Shown piece by piece: positions 43,256 to 51,074 of a DNA stretch of 64,000 bases. The stretch's first letter is position 1. Every line of letters starts with the position of its first letter. A program made the position numbers and the translations under genes. This DNA comes from Rhodovastum sp963714255 (lineage in GTDB: Bacteria; Pseudomonadota; Alphaproteobacteria; Acetobacterales; Acetobacteraceae): the NCBI GenBank assembly GCA_963714255.1, contig CAVQNU010000024.1, positions 62,001 through 126,000 of the forward strand, read 5' to 3'. Under the pieces are notes generated by a model. It was not told the origin of the DNA. It saw only the letters and a list, made by a program, of their open reading frames with translations, and did not search any database.

Positions 43256-44845
43256 TTACCCCACTTTCGTAATCGCCCACTTCACCGTCTGCGGCCCGTC
43301 CTGAAAACCGGTCAGCACCACCTGCTCGGTCCGCCGCGGCTCCGGCCCGCCGAGATAAACACTCTCCTCCAGCGTCAGCCGCGCACCGTCCGCGCGCAAC
43401 AGCCAGCCGGTGCCGGAAGGCAGACGCAACAGCACCGCCTCGCCGTCCTGCTGCAAACCGGCATCGACGGTCGGGTGCAAATGGAACCGCACCACATAAG
43501 GCTGCGGCGTCGCCGCCTCCACCATGTCCTCGCCGCGAATGTCCTCGCCGCTCTCGGCCATGTACAGCCGGCGGCGATGAATGGCGCCGAACGGCTTTTC
43601 ATAGCCGTCATGGCTCGCCTCCAGCCAATGCGCCCCGGCCGCCTCCTGCCGCTGCGCCTCGACCTTCTCCGGCCGCCGTCCCAGCCCCCCCTCGAGCCGC
43701 AGTTCCGAGGAATTGGTGTCGGCGATCACCAGCGTGGAATGCGCCGCCGTCGCGCGGGTGGCGTCGCGCCACGCACCGCCCGCCGCCGGGGCGGCGCCGC
43801 AGTTCACAATCATGCGATCCCGCCCGACCGACAGCTCAAAACTCAGCGTGCCGGCATGGGCGAAACGGTCGAGCTTCGGCGGCGCCGGCGCGCCGCAATC
43901 GACGATCAGCACCGACCGTCCGGCCTGCAGCCGCTGGAACCCGCCCTCAGGCAAGGACGGCAACGCCCGGCCAGTGCGCCCGGCCTGGGCCAGCACCAGC
44001 TCGACCACCGGAGCACTTTCTTCCTTGCTGCCATTGAACAGCGCCAGGCCGCCATCGCCATGGCGCAGGCTGCGCAGCGCCGGGCCCATGCGCTCGATGG
44101 CGCTGCCCAGCACGTGCGGCGGCTGCGTCTGGGCGGCCTGCAACAAGGCGCGGATTTCGACAAGGTCCTGCAGCGCCGCCATCAGCTGCGCCGGGCTGCG
44201 CTCGGCGTGGCTGCCATCCGGCAGCGCCTGGCGCGCCAGTTCCTGCGGCAGCACCCGCAGCACGCGGGTGACAAAGGCGGCATGGTCGGGCAGCGCCACC
44301 GCCGCCGCCATCAAGCCCTTCAACGCCGTCAGCGCACGCGCGTCGAGTTCCTCGGTGGGCAGGGCGGCGGCCAGGCTGCGAGCGTCCGCAACCAGCCGCG
44401 CCATCAGCTTCTGCCGGAACCCGTCATCGGCCGAGGCGGCGAAGAAATCATAATGGCCGAGCCAGGCGGCGATGCGCGCCCCGGCCACGTCCGGACGGTC
44501 GGCAATCACATCGAGCTGCGGGGCGACGATCCAGTCGGCCACCAGCGCGCGCGCACGCATGCGGGCCGCATCGGTGCCCAGAGCACGCAGATCGCGCAGC
44601 CAGGTGAACCCGTGCGCCGCCGCGCGCAGCATCGGCGGGCCGTCCACGTCACCGAACCCGCCCACACGCAACGCCCACGCGCAGCCGCCGGCCGACAGCA
44701 CGCCCTTCAGCAAATCGGCCCCGCGCGCCGGGTCACCCGGCCAGGGGTCGCGCACCGGCAGGGCCGGCGCGTCCGGCACCCGGGTCATGCGCAGGCTGGG
44801 CAGCCGGGCCATCCGCAGCCGCATGCCTCGCATCCACCCGCTCAT
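43256..44845 (-). CDS. Heparinase II/III family protein
   Basis: 529 residues. The N-terminal alpha-toroid region (about 50-290, with DPWPGDPARGADLLKG and LGHYDFFAASADDGFRQK) and the C-terminal beta-sandwich lyase domain (AGTLSFELSVGRDRMIVNCG, AHSTLVIADTNSSELR, HDGYEKPFGAIHRRRLYM) match the heparinase-like proteins found next to rsmB in alphaproteobacteria. A polysaccharide lyase activity is assumed from the family; the substrate in organisms without heparin is unknown. It follows rsmB by 186 bases on the same strand. Confidence 0.9.
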   Translation of the reverse strand: MSGWMRGMRLRMARLPSLRMTRVPDAPALPVRDPWPGDPARGADLLKGVLSAGGCAWALRVGGFGDVDGPPMLRAAAHGFTWLRDLRALGTDAARMRARALVADWIVAPQLDVIADRPDVAGARIAAWLGHYDFFAASADDGFRQKLMARLVADARSLAAALPTEELDARALTALKGLMAAAVALPDHAAFVTRVLRVLPQELARQALPDGSHAERSPAQLMAALQDLVEIRALLQAAQTQPPHVLGSAIERMGPALRSLRHGDGGLALFNGSKEESAPVVELVLAQAGRTGRALPSLPEGGFQRLQAGRSVLIVDCGAPAPPKLDRFAHAGTLSFELSVGRDRMIVNCGAAPAAGGAWRDATRATAAHSTLVIADTNSSELRLEGGLGRRPEKVEAQRQEAAGAHWLEASHDGYEKPFGAIHRRRLYMAESGEDIRGEDMVEAATPQPYVVRFHLHPTVDAGLQQDGEAVLLRLPSGTGWLLRADGARLTLEESVYLGGPEPRRTEQVVLTGFQDGPQTVKWAITKVG

Positions 44846-45031
44846 GCACGCACTCCGATCAGCCAGACGGGGCCGTCGCCGCCGCCGGCTTGCGGCCGCG
44901 GCGCGGTGCGCCAGTATCGATCCGTCCGGACAGGGCAGCGCTGGAACATCATGCGGTTTCTAGACAGGCGACTCCGCTTCGCACAAGCGGCGCCTCACGA
45001 ACGGCTCACTATTTGTGTCGGGATGTTTGTT

Positions 45032-46276
45032 TCAGCCTGCCGGCCGGATCAGCCGGGCGATGAAAAACCCGTCCAGCCCGCCCCGCGCCGCCCACAGCGT
45101 CGGCGTGGTACGCAGGGCGCCCGCCGCGGTGATCGCCTCCGCCAGCCCCGGCACCTCCTCAGGGCGCACCGGATCGGGCCGCAGATCAAGCCGCTCCAAC
45201 GCCGCCGTCACGCGCGGCTGTCCTTCCTCCGGCTGCAGCGAGCACACCGCATAAATCAGCCGTCCCCCGGGCCGCAGCATGGCGCAGGCCGCATCGAGCA
45301 GGCGGTCCTGCTGCGCCGTCAGGGCGGCGATGTCGCGCGGGCGTTTCAGGCTGGGCACGTCAGGGTGGCGCCTGATGGTGCCGGTGGCGCTGCAGGGCGC
45401 ATCCAGCAGCACCGCATCCAGCGGTGCCGGCGGGCGCCAGCCGGCCGCGTCGGCGGTGACGAAATCGGCGGTCAGGCGCAGCCGGGCGAAATTGTCATGC
45501 AGACGTTCCAGCCGCGCGGGGTCGCGCTCCACCGCGGTCACCTGTGCCCCGGCGGCCGCCAGTTGCGCCGCCTTGCCGCCCGGCGCGGCACACAGATCGG
45601 CGACCCGCTCGCCCGCGTGCGCCGCCAACAGACGCGCCGGCAGCGCGGCCGCGGCGTCCTGCACCCAGAACCCGCCCTCGTCGAAGCCGGGCAGGTCGGC
45701 CACCCGCGTGCCGGCGGGATAGCGCCAGGAACCGGTCGGCAAAGCCTCGCCCCCCGGCGGCGCCTCGACGCCAGGGGCGAGGGTGAGATCGAGCGGCGCC
45801 TCGTGCTGGTGCGCCTCGGCAATCGCCCGCGCCTCCGCGCCCCACGACGCCCACAGCCAGGGCGGCGTGTCCAGGCGCGGCCCGTCCAGCCCGTCCAGTG
45901 CCGACGGCCCGGCCTGCGCCACCCGGCGCAGCACGGCGTTCACCAGCCCGGCGAAGGGCGCCAGCCCGCGCGCCCGCGCCAGCCCGACCGAGGTCGCCAC
46001 CGCCGCATGCGCCGGGGTGCCGAGCAACACCAGCCCGGCCGCCCCCAGGCGCAGCACGTGGCGGACGGGCAGCGGCGGGGCTTTGCGCAACAGCGGCTCC
46101 AGCACCGCGTCCAGGGTGCCCAGCCGTCGCAGCGTTCCGGCGGCCAGACGATGGGCGGCGGCGCGGTCGCGCAGCGCCATGGACGGCAGAGCGTCCAGCG
46201 CCTCCTCCAGCGGGCGGTGCCGGTCGAGCACGGCAGATAGCAGGTCGAAGGCGGCCTCGCGGGTCGGGTCGGACAT
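45032..46276 (-). CDS. rsmB: 16S rRNA m5C967 methyltransferase RsmB
   Basis: 414 residues. An N-terminal NusB-like RNA-binding domain (about 1-130) is followed by the SAM methyltransferase domain. Motifs: CAAPGGKAAQLAAAG (SAM binding), LLDAPCSATGTIRRHPDV with one catalytic Cys, and YAVCSLQPEEGQPRV with the second Cys. It methylates C967 of 16S rRNA. Complete and normal. A short fragment of the palindromic repeat lies 28 bases upstream of the start. Confidence 0.95.
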   Translation of the reverse strand: MSDPTREAAFDLLSAVLDRHRPLEEALDALPSMALRDRAAAHRLAAGTLRRLGTLDAVLEPLLRKAPPLPVRHVLRLGAAGLVLLGTPAHAAVATSVGLARARGLAPFAGLVNAVLRRVAQAGPSALDGLDGPRLDTPPWLWASWGAEARAIAEAHQHEAPLDLTLAPGVEAPPGGEALPTGSWRYPAGTRVADLPGFDEGGFWVQDAAAALPARLLAAHAGERVADLCAAPGGKAAQLAAAGAQVTAVERDPARLERLHDNFARLRLTADFVTADAAGWRPPAPLDAVLLDAPCSATGTIRRHPDVPSLKRPRDIAALTAQQDRLLDAACAMLRPGGRLIYAVCSLQPEEGQPRVTAALERLDLRPDPVRPEEVPGLAEAITAAGALRTTPTLWAARGGLDGFFIARLIRPAG

Positions 46277-46303
46277 CGGCGCTAAATGCCGCTATCAAGA
46301 AAG

Positions 46304-46337
46304 AAAGGCCAGGGCTCTGCCCTTGACCCCGTTACTG
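46304..46337. repeat. Truncated fragment of the composite palindromic repeat
   Basis: AAAGGCCAGGGCTCTGCCCT followed by TGACCCCGTTACTGAAG: the first hairpin joined directly to the inner end of the half, with the second hairpin deleted. It sits between rsmB and the DUF2950 gene. Confidence 0.75.
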
Positions 46338-46340
46338 AAG

Positions 46341-47244
46341 TCAGTCCTTCAAATCCACCCGAGCCCAGGACAGATCCGGATCGTACCGGGTAATCCGCCC
46401 CGCGGCAGCCGCGGTATCCGGCCCGAGATCCTTCTGGAACACCACCCCCGCCGGCCCGATCTGGAAACTCATGATGCCGGAATTGCCATAGCGCGACGGC
46501 CAGGCGAGCACACCGAAGCCGCCGGTCAGCTTGCCCGCCTGCAGCCAGGATTTCGCCCCGCCCTCAGCCGACGGGCCCTGCGCCGTCAGGAAACGGAAGA
46601 AATAGCCGCGAAACAGCGCCGGCGACTTCTGCATCGGGTCAAGCGAATAGCCTTCCGCCTCCGCAATCGCCGCCAGCCCGGCCAGCGGACTTGGGGCGGC
46701 ATCGTCGTCGGTGGGCCAGGTACAGCCCGTCCTGCTGCCCCGGGCTGGACAGGAACCGCCGCGTGTATTCGTGCCGCAGGTCGAAATAGGCGCGCTCGGC
46801 ATCGGCCACGGCGAGCAGGCTGCCGATGGCGGTGATCTCGTTCTCACCGATGCGCCGGTCGGAGATGGCCTGCGCGCCGGCGGCCGAATCGAAATGCCAG
46901 CGCCCGCCCGCCTGCACGATCGGGATGGGGCTTGGCCAGTCATTGGGGCCGACGATCAGGATGCGCCGGTCATCGCCGTCGGCCTGCAGCCGGTGCGCGG
47001 TCTGCAATTCCTCCAGGAACCGCTGCCTTGCGTTGCGGTCGGCGACCTTGTCGCCCGAGCCGAGCAGGGCGTTGCTGTCCGGGCCGAACACAGCACTCAG
47101 GGCGGCAGGATCGTCGGCTTTCAGGGCCGCCTCCAGCGCCGCCACCGCGTCTTCCGGCGTGGCGTAGTCGGCCGCCGCAGCCGGGCCAGCAAGAGCCGCA
47201 ACCGCAAGCAGAAGACCCAGCATCCGTCCGACCCAGTGGGCCAT
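46341..47244 (-). pseudogene. DUF2950 secreted protein, frameshifted
   Basis: Begins at 47244 with a signal peptide (MAHWVGRMLGLLLAVAALAG, then AAAADYATPED). The first part reads to SSPGQQDGLY, then the frame breaks. The conserved C-terminal half (WPTDDDAAPSPLAGL, GYFFRFLTAQGPSAEGGAK, GFGVLAWPSRYGNSGIMSFQ, GVVFQKDLGPDT) is one frame over and ends at 46341. One extra base near 46719 accounts for it; the length is 3n+1. DUF2950 genes normally accompany DUF3300 genes, as here (gap of 14 bases). The function of the pair is not known. Confidence 0.85.
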
Positions 47245-47258
47245 GATCCGCGTCTCCC

Positions 47259-48599
47259 TTACCGATGCCGCGGCCCACCGCCGCCACCGCCGCCGCGTGG
47301 TGCCTGGCGCTGCGGTGCCGCCCGTTGTGGGGCCTGGCGCTGCGGCGCGGGCCGCGCGGATTGCTGGCGGCTCTGCTGGCCGCGCTGGCCGAACTGTCCG
47401 GCGCGGTTGCCCTGTTGGGTGTTGAATGCCGGCGGCCGTGAGGGAGGCGCGGACGGCCGTGTCACGCCACCGCCCGGACGCTGCCCGGCGACACCAGGAC
47501 CGCCCGGACGCTGCCCGGCAACGCCGCCAGGACCACCAGGACGCTGCCCGGCGACACCGCCGGGACCACCCGGACGCTGCCCGGCAACACCGCCAGGACC
47601 GCCCGGACGCTGCCCGGCGACACCCCCGGGGCCGCCCGGACGCCCCGCCGGCGGGCGCGGCACCAGATTGCCCGGCACCGACACCGCCGGTCGGCCGATG
47701 GCATTCGGCGGGAACCCTCCGCCGGGCCGCGGCGCCCCGACGGGCCCACCCGGCGGCCGCCAGCCGCCGGCGCCCGGCGGCGGCGGACGCCAGCCCGGAT
47801 TGCGGATCGGCGGGCGGTTGACGTTAATCGAATTCCAGCGGTTCACGTTGATGTTGACGTTGCGGTAGCCCCAGTTCGGCGACCCGATGTTCCACAACGA
47901 CGCCACCACGCCGACGCCAACCCCGAAGGCCAGTCCGGTCAACAGCGCGTTGCCGACGGCATAACCGGGCGGCGGCGGAAAATAGACCGGCGGATAGGAC
48001 GGGTACGGCCAGCTGCCATACACCACCGTCGGATTATAGGCCGGCACATACACCACATCCGGATTGGCCGGCGCGATGACAATGGTCTGGCCCTGGGCGC
48101 TGACCACCTGCTGCTCGGTGGTCCGCAGGCAGCCCGTGCCCTGCGCCTGCTGGCGCAAACGCTGAATGGAGTCCAGCACATCACCCTGCTGGACGGAAAA
48201 CGCGTAGCCAACCTGCTGCATCCAGTCGAGCTGGCCGTTCATCATCGTCAGTACCGTGGGAAACGGCACCAACGACTTCACCGCCGGGTCCCAGGATTGC
48301 GACTGCAGCGCCCTTGCCAGGGCGTCGCCCTGCAGCGCGGCATTGGCCGGGCTGCTCAGCCAGCGCGCCGCTTCCACCACCTGCAACGGCCAGGCGCTGG
48401 CCATCAGCACCTGGGTGAGCAGCGCGTCCGGATAGAGCGCGATCGGCGCGAGCAGCGCATCGAGCTGCTCCGGGCTGAACGCCGCCGCCTGCGCCGCGGC
48501 GGCGCCGGCCGGCTGCGCCCAGGCCTCGCGCGGCGGCAGGCCCCACGGCGGCACCAGCATCGTCGCCGCACATATCCACGCCACGACACGGCGCGTCAT
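47259..48599 (-). CDS. DUF3300 secreted protein with Gly/Pro-rich repeat tail
   Basis: 446 residues. A signal peptide (about 1-28) is followed by the DUF3300 domain (about 42-215): LLAPIALYPDALLTQVLMAS, AVKSLVPFPTVLTMMNGQL, ANPDVVYVPAYNPTVVYGSW and a hydrophobic glycine-rich segment GNALLTGLAFGVGVGVVA. The rest is low-complexity: Asn-rich WGYRNVNINVNRW, then Pro-Gly, with five tandem units of RPGGPGGVAGQ and a Gln/Arg-rich end. Exported; role unknown. Paired with the DUF2950 gene downstream. Confidence 0.9.
   Translation of the reverse strand: MTRRVVAWICAATMLVPPWGLPPREAWAQPAGAAAAQAAAFSPEQLDALLAPIALYPDALLTQVLMASAWPLQVVEAARWLSSPANAALQGDALARALQSQSWDPAVKSLVPFPTVLTMMNGQLDWMQQVGYAFSVQQGDVLDSIQRLRQQAQGTGCLRTTEQQVVSAQGQTIVIAPANPDVVYVPAYNPTVVYGSWPYPSYPPVYFPPPPGYAVGNALLTGLAFGVGVGVVASLWNIGSPNWGYRNVNINVNRWNSINVNRPPIRNPGWRPPPPGAGGWRPPGGPVGAPRPGGGFPPNAIGRPAVSVPGNLVPRPPAGRPGGPGGVAGQRPGGPGGVAGQRPGGPGGVAGQRPGGPGGVAGQRPGGPGVAGQRPGGGVTRPSAPPSRPPAFNTQQGNRAGQFGQRGQQSRQQSARPAPQRQAPQRAAPQRQAPRGGGGGGGPRHR
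47473..47649. repeat. Tandem 33-base repeat within the DUF3300 gene
   Basis: Five copies beginning at 47473, 47503, 47536, 47569 and 47602, plus a partial one at 47635. Spacing is 33 bases except 30 for the first. Encodes the 11-residue unit RPGGPGGVAGQ on the minus strand. In-frame unit length means copy number can vary without breaking the gene. Confidence 0.9.
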
Positions 48600-48706
48600 C
48601 GCGCCCTCCTAACGATCGCCATATACGTACGATGTTACCGCCGCGCACCCGCCGGTGTCGAGCCTCCAAGCGGCGGCGGGAAAGGCCATCACGGCAGGCA
48701 ACCGGT

Positions 48707-49657
48707 TCAGCGCAGGCTGCGGAATCGTTCCACCGCCGCCACCAGCGCCCGCCGCACCCCCGGCTCCAGCGCCGAATGCCCGGCATCGGGCACCACGGTC
48801 AGCCGCGCGGTCGGCCAGGCGGCGGCGAGTTCAAAGGCGGTGCGCGCCGGGCAGACCATGTCGTAGCGCCCCTGCACGATTTCCGCCCGCACATGCGCCA
48901 ACCGGTCCATGCGCCCGAGCAGCCCTTCCGGCGGCAGGAACAGGTCATGCGCGAAATAATGCGCCTCGATGCGCGCCAGCCCCAGCGCGGTGCGGTCGAG
49001 CGCAAAGCTCGCCACCGTCTCAGGGCTGGGCAGCAGCGTGCTGCACGAGCCTTCATAGACCGACCAGGCGCGCGCCGCCGCCATGTGCACCCGCGAATCC
49101 GGGTCGGTCAGCCGGCGCAGATAGGCGCCCAGCACGTCGCCGCGCTCAGCTTCGGGCAAGTAGCCGACAAAGGCGGCATGGGCGTCGGGGAACACCGCGG
49201 CGACACCATGCAGGAACCAGTCCACCTCGGCGCGCCGGCCGAGGAACACGCCGCGCAGCACGCAGCCGGCCACCCGGTCGGGATGCGCCTGGGCATAGGC
49301 CAGCGCCAGCGTCGAGCCCCAGGAGCCGCCGAACAGCAGCCAGCGCTCGATGCCAAGGTGCCAGCGCAGCGCCTCGATATCGGCGACCAGATGGTCGGTG
49401 GTGTTCTCCTCCAGCCCGCCCAGTGGGCGCGACCTTCCGGCGCCGCGTTGGTCGAAAATAACGGTGCGCCAGAAACCGGGGTCGAAGAACCGCCGGTGCA
49501 CCGCCCCCGCCCCGGCCCCCGGGCCGCCATGCAGGAACAGCACCGGCACGCCGCGTGGACTGCCCACCTGCTCCCAGTACATGACATGCCCGCCGGAGAG
49601 CGGCAGATAGCCGGTCTCGAAGGGTCCGATTTCGGGAAACAGGTCACCGCGCGGCAT
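48707..49657 (-). CDS. pip: Proline iminopeptidase (alpha/beta hydrolase, S33)
   Basis: 316 residues. HGGPGAGAGAVHRRFFDP (oxyanion HGGPG), FDQRGAGRSRPLGGLEENTT, nucleophile elbow GGSWGSTLALAYAQAHPD, VLRGVFLGRRAEVDWF, the Asp in GRYDMVCPARTA and the His in PDAGHSALEP complete the catalytic triad. It removes N-terminal proline from peptides in the cytoplasm. Normal length. It is divergent from the DUF423 gene (63-base gap). Confidence 0.95.
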   Translation of the reverse strand: MPRGDLFPEIGPFETGYLPLSGGHVMYWEQVGSPRGVPVLFLHGGPGAGAGAVHRRFFDPGFWRTVIFDQRGAGRSRPLGGLEENTTDHLVADIEALRWHLGIERWLLFGGSWGSTLALAYAQAHPDRVAGCVLRGVFLGRRAEVDWFLHGVAAVFPDAHAAFVGYLPEAERGDVLGAYLRRLTDPDSRVHMAAARAWSVYEGSCSTLLPSPETVASFALDRTALGLARIEAHYFAHDLFLPPEGLLGRMDRLAHVRAEIVQGRYDMVCPARTAFELAAAWPTARLTVVPDAGHSALEPGVRRALVAAVERFRSLR

Positions 49658-49719
49658 TGTACCAGTATATCGCCAGAGCGGATGGCGGAACAGGCCAACG
49701 GCGATTAGGTTGCGCCCGC

Positions 49720-50094
49720 ATGATGGGATTGTTTGACCGGCTTTGGATTTTGCTCGGCGGGCTGACCGGGCTCACTGGCGTGGCGATGGCCGCGCTGGCC
49801 GCGCACGGGCTGTCGCAGCTCGATCCGGCGGCGCTGCACATGGTGAACAGCGCCGTGCAGATGCAGGGCTGGCACGCCCCGGCTCTGGTGCTGGCCGGCA
49901 TCTTGGGGCCGCGCGGCGGTCTGCTGGCGCGCCTCGCCGGCGCCGCCTTCGCGCTCGGCATTCTGTTGTTCTGCGCCGCGGTCTATTCCCTGGCGTTGCG
50001 CGGCGTTTCCCTCGGCCTGGTGGCCCCCGCCGGCGGCATGCTGCTCATGCTCGGCTGGGCGCTTCTCGGGCTGTCGGCGCTGCGGGCACGGTGA
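49720..50094 (+). CDS. DUF423 membrane protein
   Basis: 124 residues, four hydrophobic helices. DUF423 (YgdD) signature: GLTGVAMAALAAHGLSQLDP near the first helix, VQMQGWHAPALVLAG, LLFCAAVYSLALRG, and PAGGMLLMLGWALLGLSAL at the end. Known as a small inner-membrane protein, often beside or fused to RlmM-type genes. The stop overlaps the GTG of rlmM (GTGA), so the two are co-translated. Confidence 0.9.
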   Translation: MMGLFDRLWILLGGLTGLTGVAMAALAAHGLSQLDPAALHMVNSAVQMQGWHAPALVLAGILGPRGGLLARLAGAAFALGILLFCAAVYSLALRGVSLGLVAPAGGMLLMLGWALLGLSALRAR

Positions 50095-51059
50095 TCGCCA
50101 GCGCCTATCTCGCGCCCGAAGGGTTCGAGGCGACCCTGGCCGAGGAACTGGCCCGCGCCGGGGCGCGCATCGCCTCGTGGCACGGCAGGCTCGCGCTTTC
50201 GCCCGACCCGCCGGTCAGCGCGGCCTGGGCGCAGGAGGTCTGGACCGCGCCGGTGGAAATCGCCGCCCCTTCGGTGAAGACGGCCGCCGACGGGCTGCGG
50301 GCGATGCAGCGCAACTGGGCCGCCTATGCCGCCGCCCACCACCGGCGGATGGCGCTGATCGCCGCCCGCCTGCCACCGGTAAAATCCCGCAAACTGCGCT
50401 TCCCCGAGCCGGCGCCCGCCTCGCATCTGGGCGCCTGGACTTTGCTGGCCCCCGACGTCGTGCTGGCCAGCCCGACCAAGACCAGCCCGTTCGTGAACGG
50501 CGAATGCCGCTTCGAGGAAGACCGCACCGGACCGCCCAGCCGCGCCTACCTCAAGCTATGGGAGGCCTGCACCCGCCTCGGCGCCTGGCCGCAGCCCGGC
50601 GAACGCTGCATCGACCTCGGCGCCGCGCCGGGCGGCTGGACCTGGGCGATCGCCCGGCTCGGCGCGGGGGTGCTCGCGGTCGACCGCGCCGGACTTGACC
50701 CGGCGGTGGCGGCCATGCCGGGCGTGACCGTGCGCCAGGAAAGCGCCTTCGGCCTGGCGCCCGAGCCGGCCGACTGGCTGTTCAGCGACGTGATCGCCTA
50801 TCCGGATCGGTTGTTCGCGCTGGTGCAGCGCTGGATCGCCGCGGAGACGGTGCCGCGGATCGTGTGCACGCTCAAGTTCCAGGGCGCCACTGACCATGCG
50901 GCTGCCGCTGCTTTTGCCGCTATTCCGGGGGGGCGGGTGATGCATCTGTTTCATAATAAACATGAACTTACGTTCTTCTGGGGTAAGGAAAAAAAGCAAG
51001 GCCAGGGCTCTGCCCTGGACCCGCAAGGGGGCAGTGGCCCCCTTGACCCCATGACTTAA
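50091..51059 (+). CDS. rlmM: 23S rRNA C2498 2'-O-methyltransferase RlmM-like, with repeat-encoded tail
   Basis: 322 residues from the GTG at 50091, overlapping the DUF423 stop. A THUMP-like N-terminal region is followed by a Rossmann methyltransferase: CIDLGAAPGGWTWAIARLGA (SAM site), VLAVDRAGLDP, WLFSDVIAYPDRLF and VCTLKFQGATDHAAA, with the catalytic Lys of the RrmJ class in LKF. The family ends with HLFHNKHELTFFW. Here about 23 extra residues (KQGQGSALDPQGGSGPLDPMT) are read from a half palindromic repeat that has replaced the native stop. The same peptide occurs at the end of the MaoC-like protein at 4066-4626. Confidence 0.88.
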   Translation: MIASAYLAPEGFEATLAEELARAGARIASWHGRLALSPDPPVSAAWAQEVWTAPVEIAAPSVKTAADGLRAMQRNWAAYAAAHHRRMALIAARLPPVKSRKLRFPEPAPASHLGAWTLLAPDVVLASPTKTSPFVNGECRFEEDRTGPPSRAYLKLWEACTRLGAWPQPGERCIDLGAAPGGWTWAIARLGAGVLAVDRAGLDPAVAAMPGVTVRQESAFGLAPEPADWLFSDVIAYPDRLFALVQRWIAAETVPRIVCTLKFQGATDHAAAAAFAAIPGGRVMHLFHNKHELTFFWGKEKKQGQGSALDPQGGSGPLDPMT

Positions 51060-51060
51060 G
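50993..51060. repeat. Half copy of the composite palindromic repeat, read through by rlmM
   Basis: AAGCAAGGCCAGGGCTCTGC hairpin, then GCAAGGGGGCAGTGGCCCCCTTG and ACCCCATGACTTAAG. Only one arm is present. It begins within the rlmM coding frame and supplies its stop codon. Confidence 0.88.
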
Positions 51061-51074
51061 GAGCAACGCCCCGG

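Noticed and set aside
43475..46240. 921-codon plus-strand open frame over the heparinase-like and rsmB genes
   Set aside because: It crosses two real genes on the other strand and encodes a repetitive Arg/Gln/His peptide without domains.
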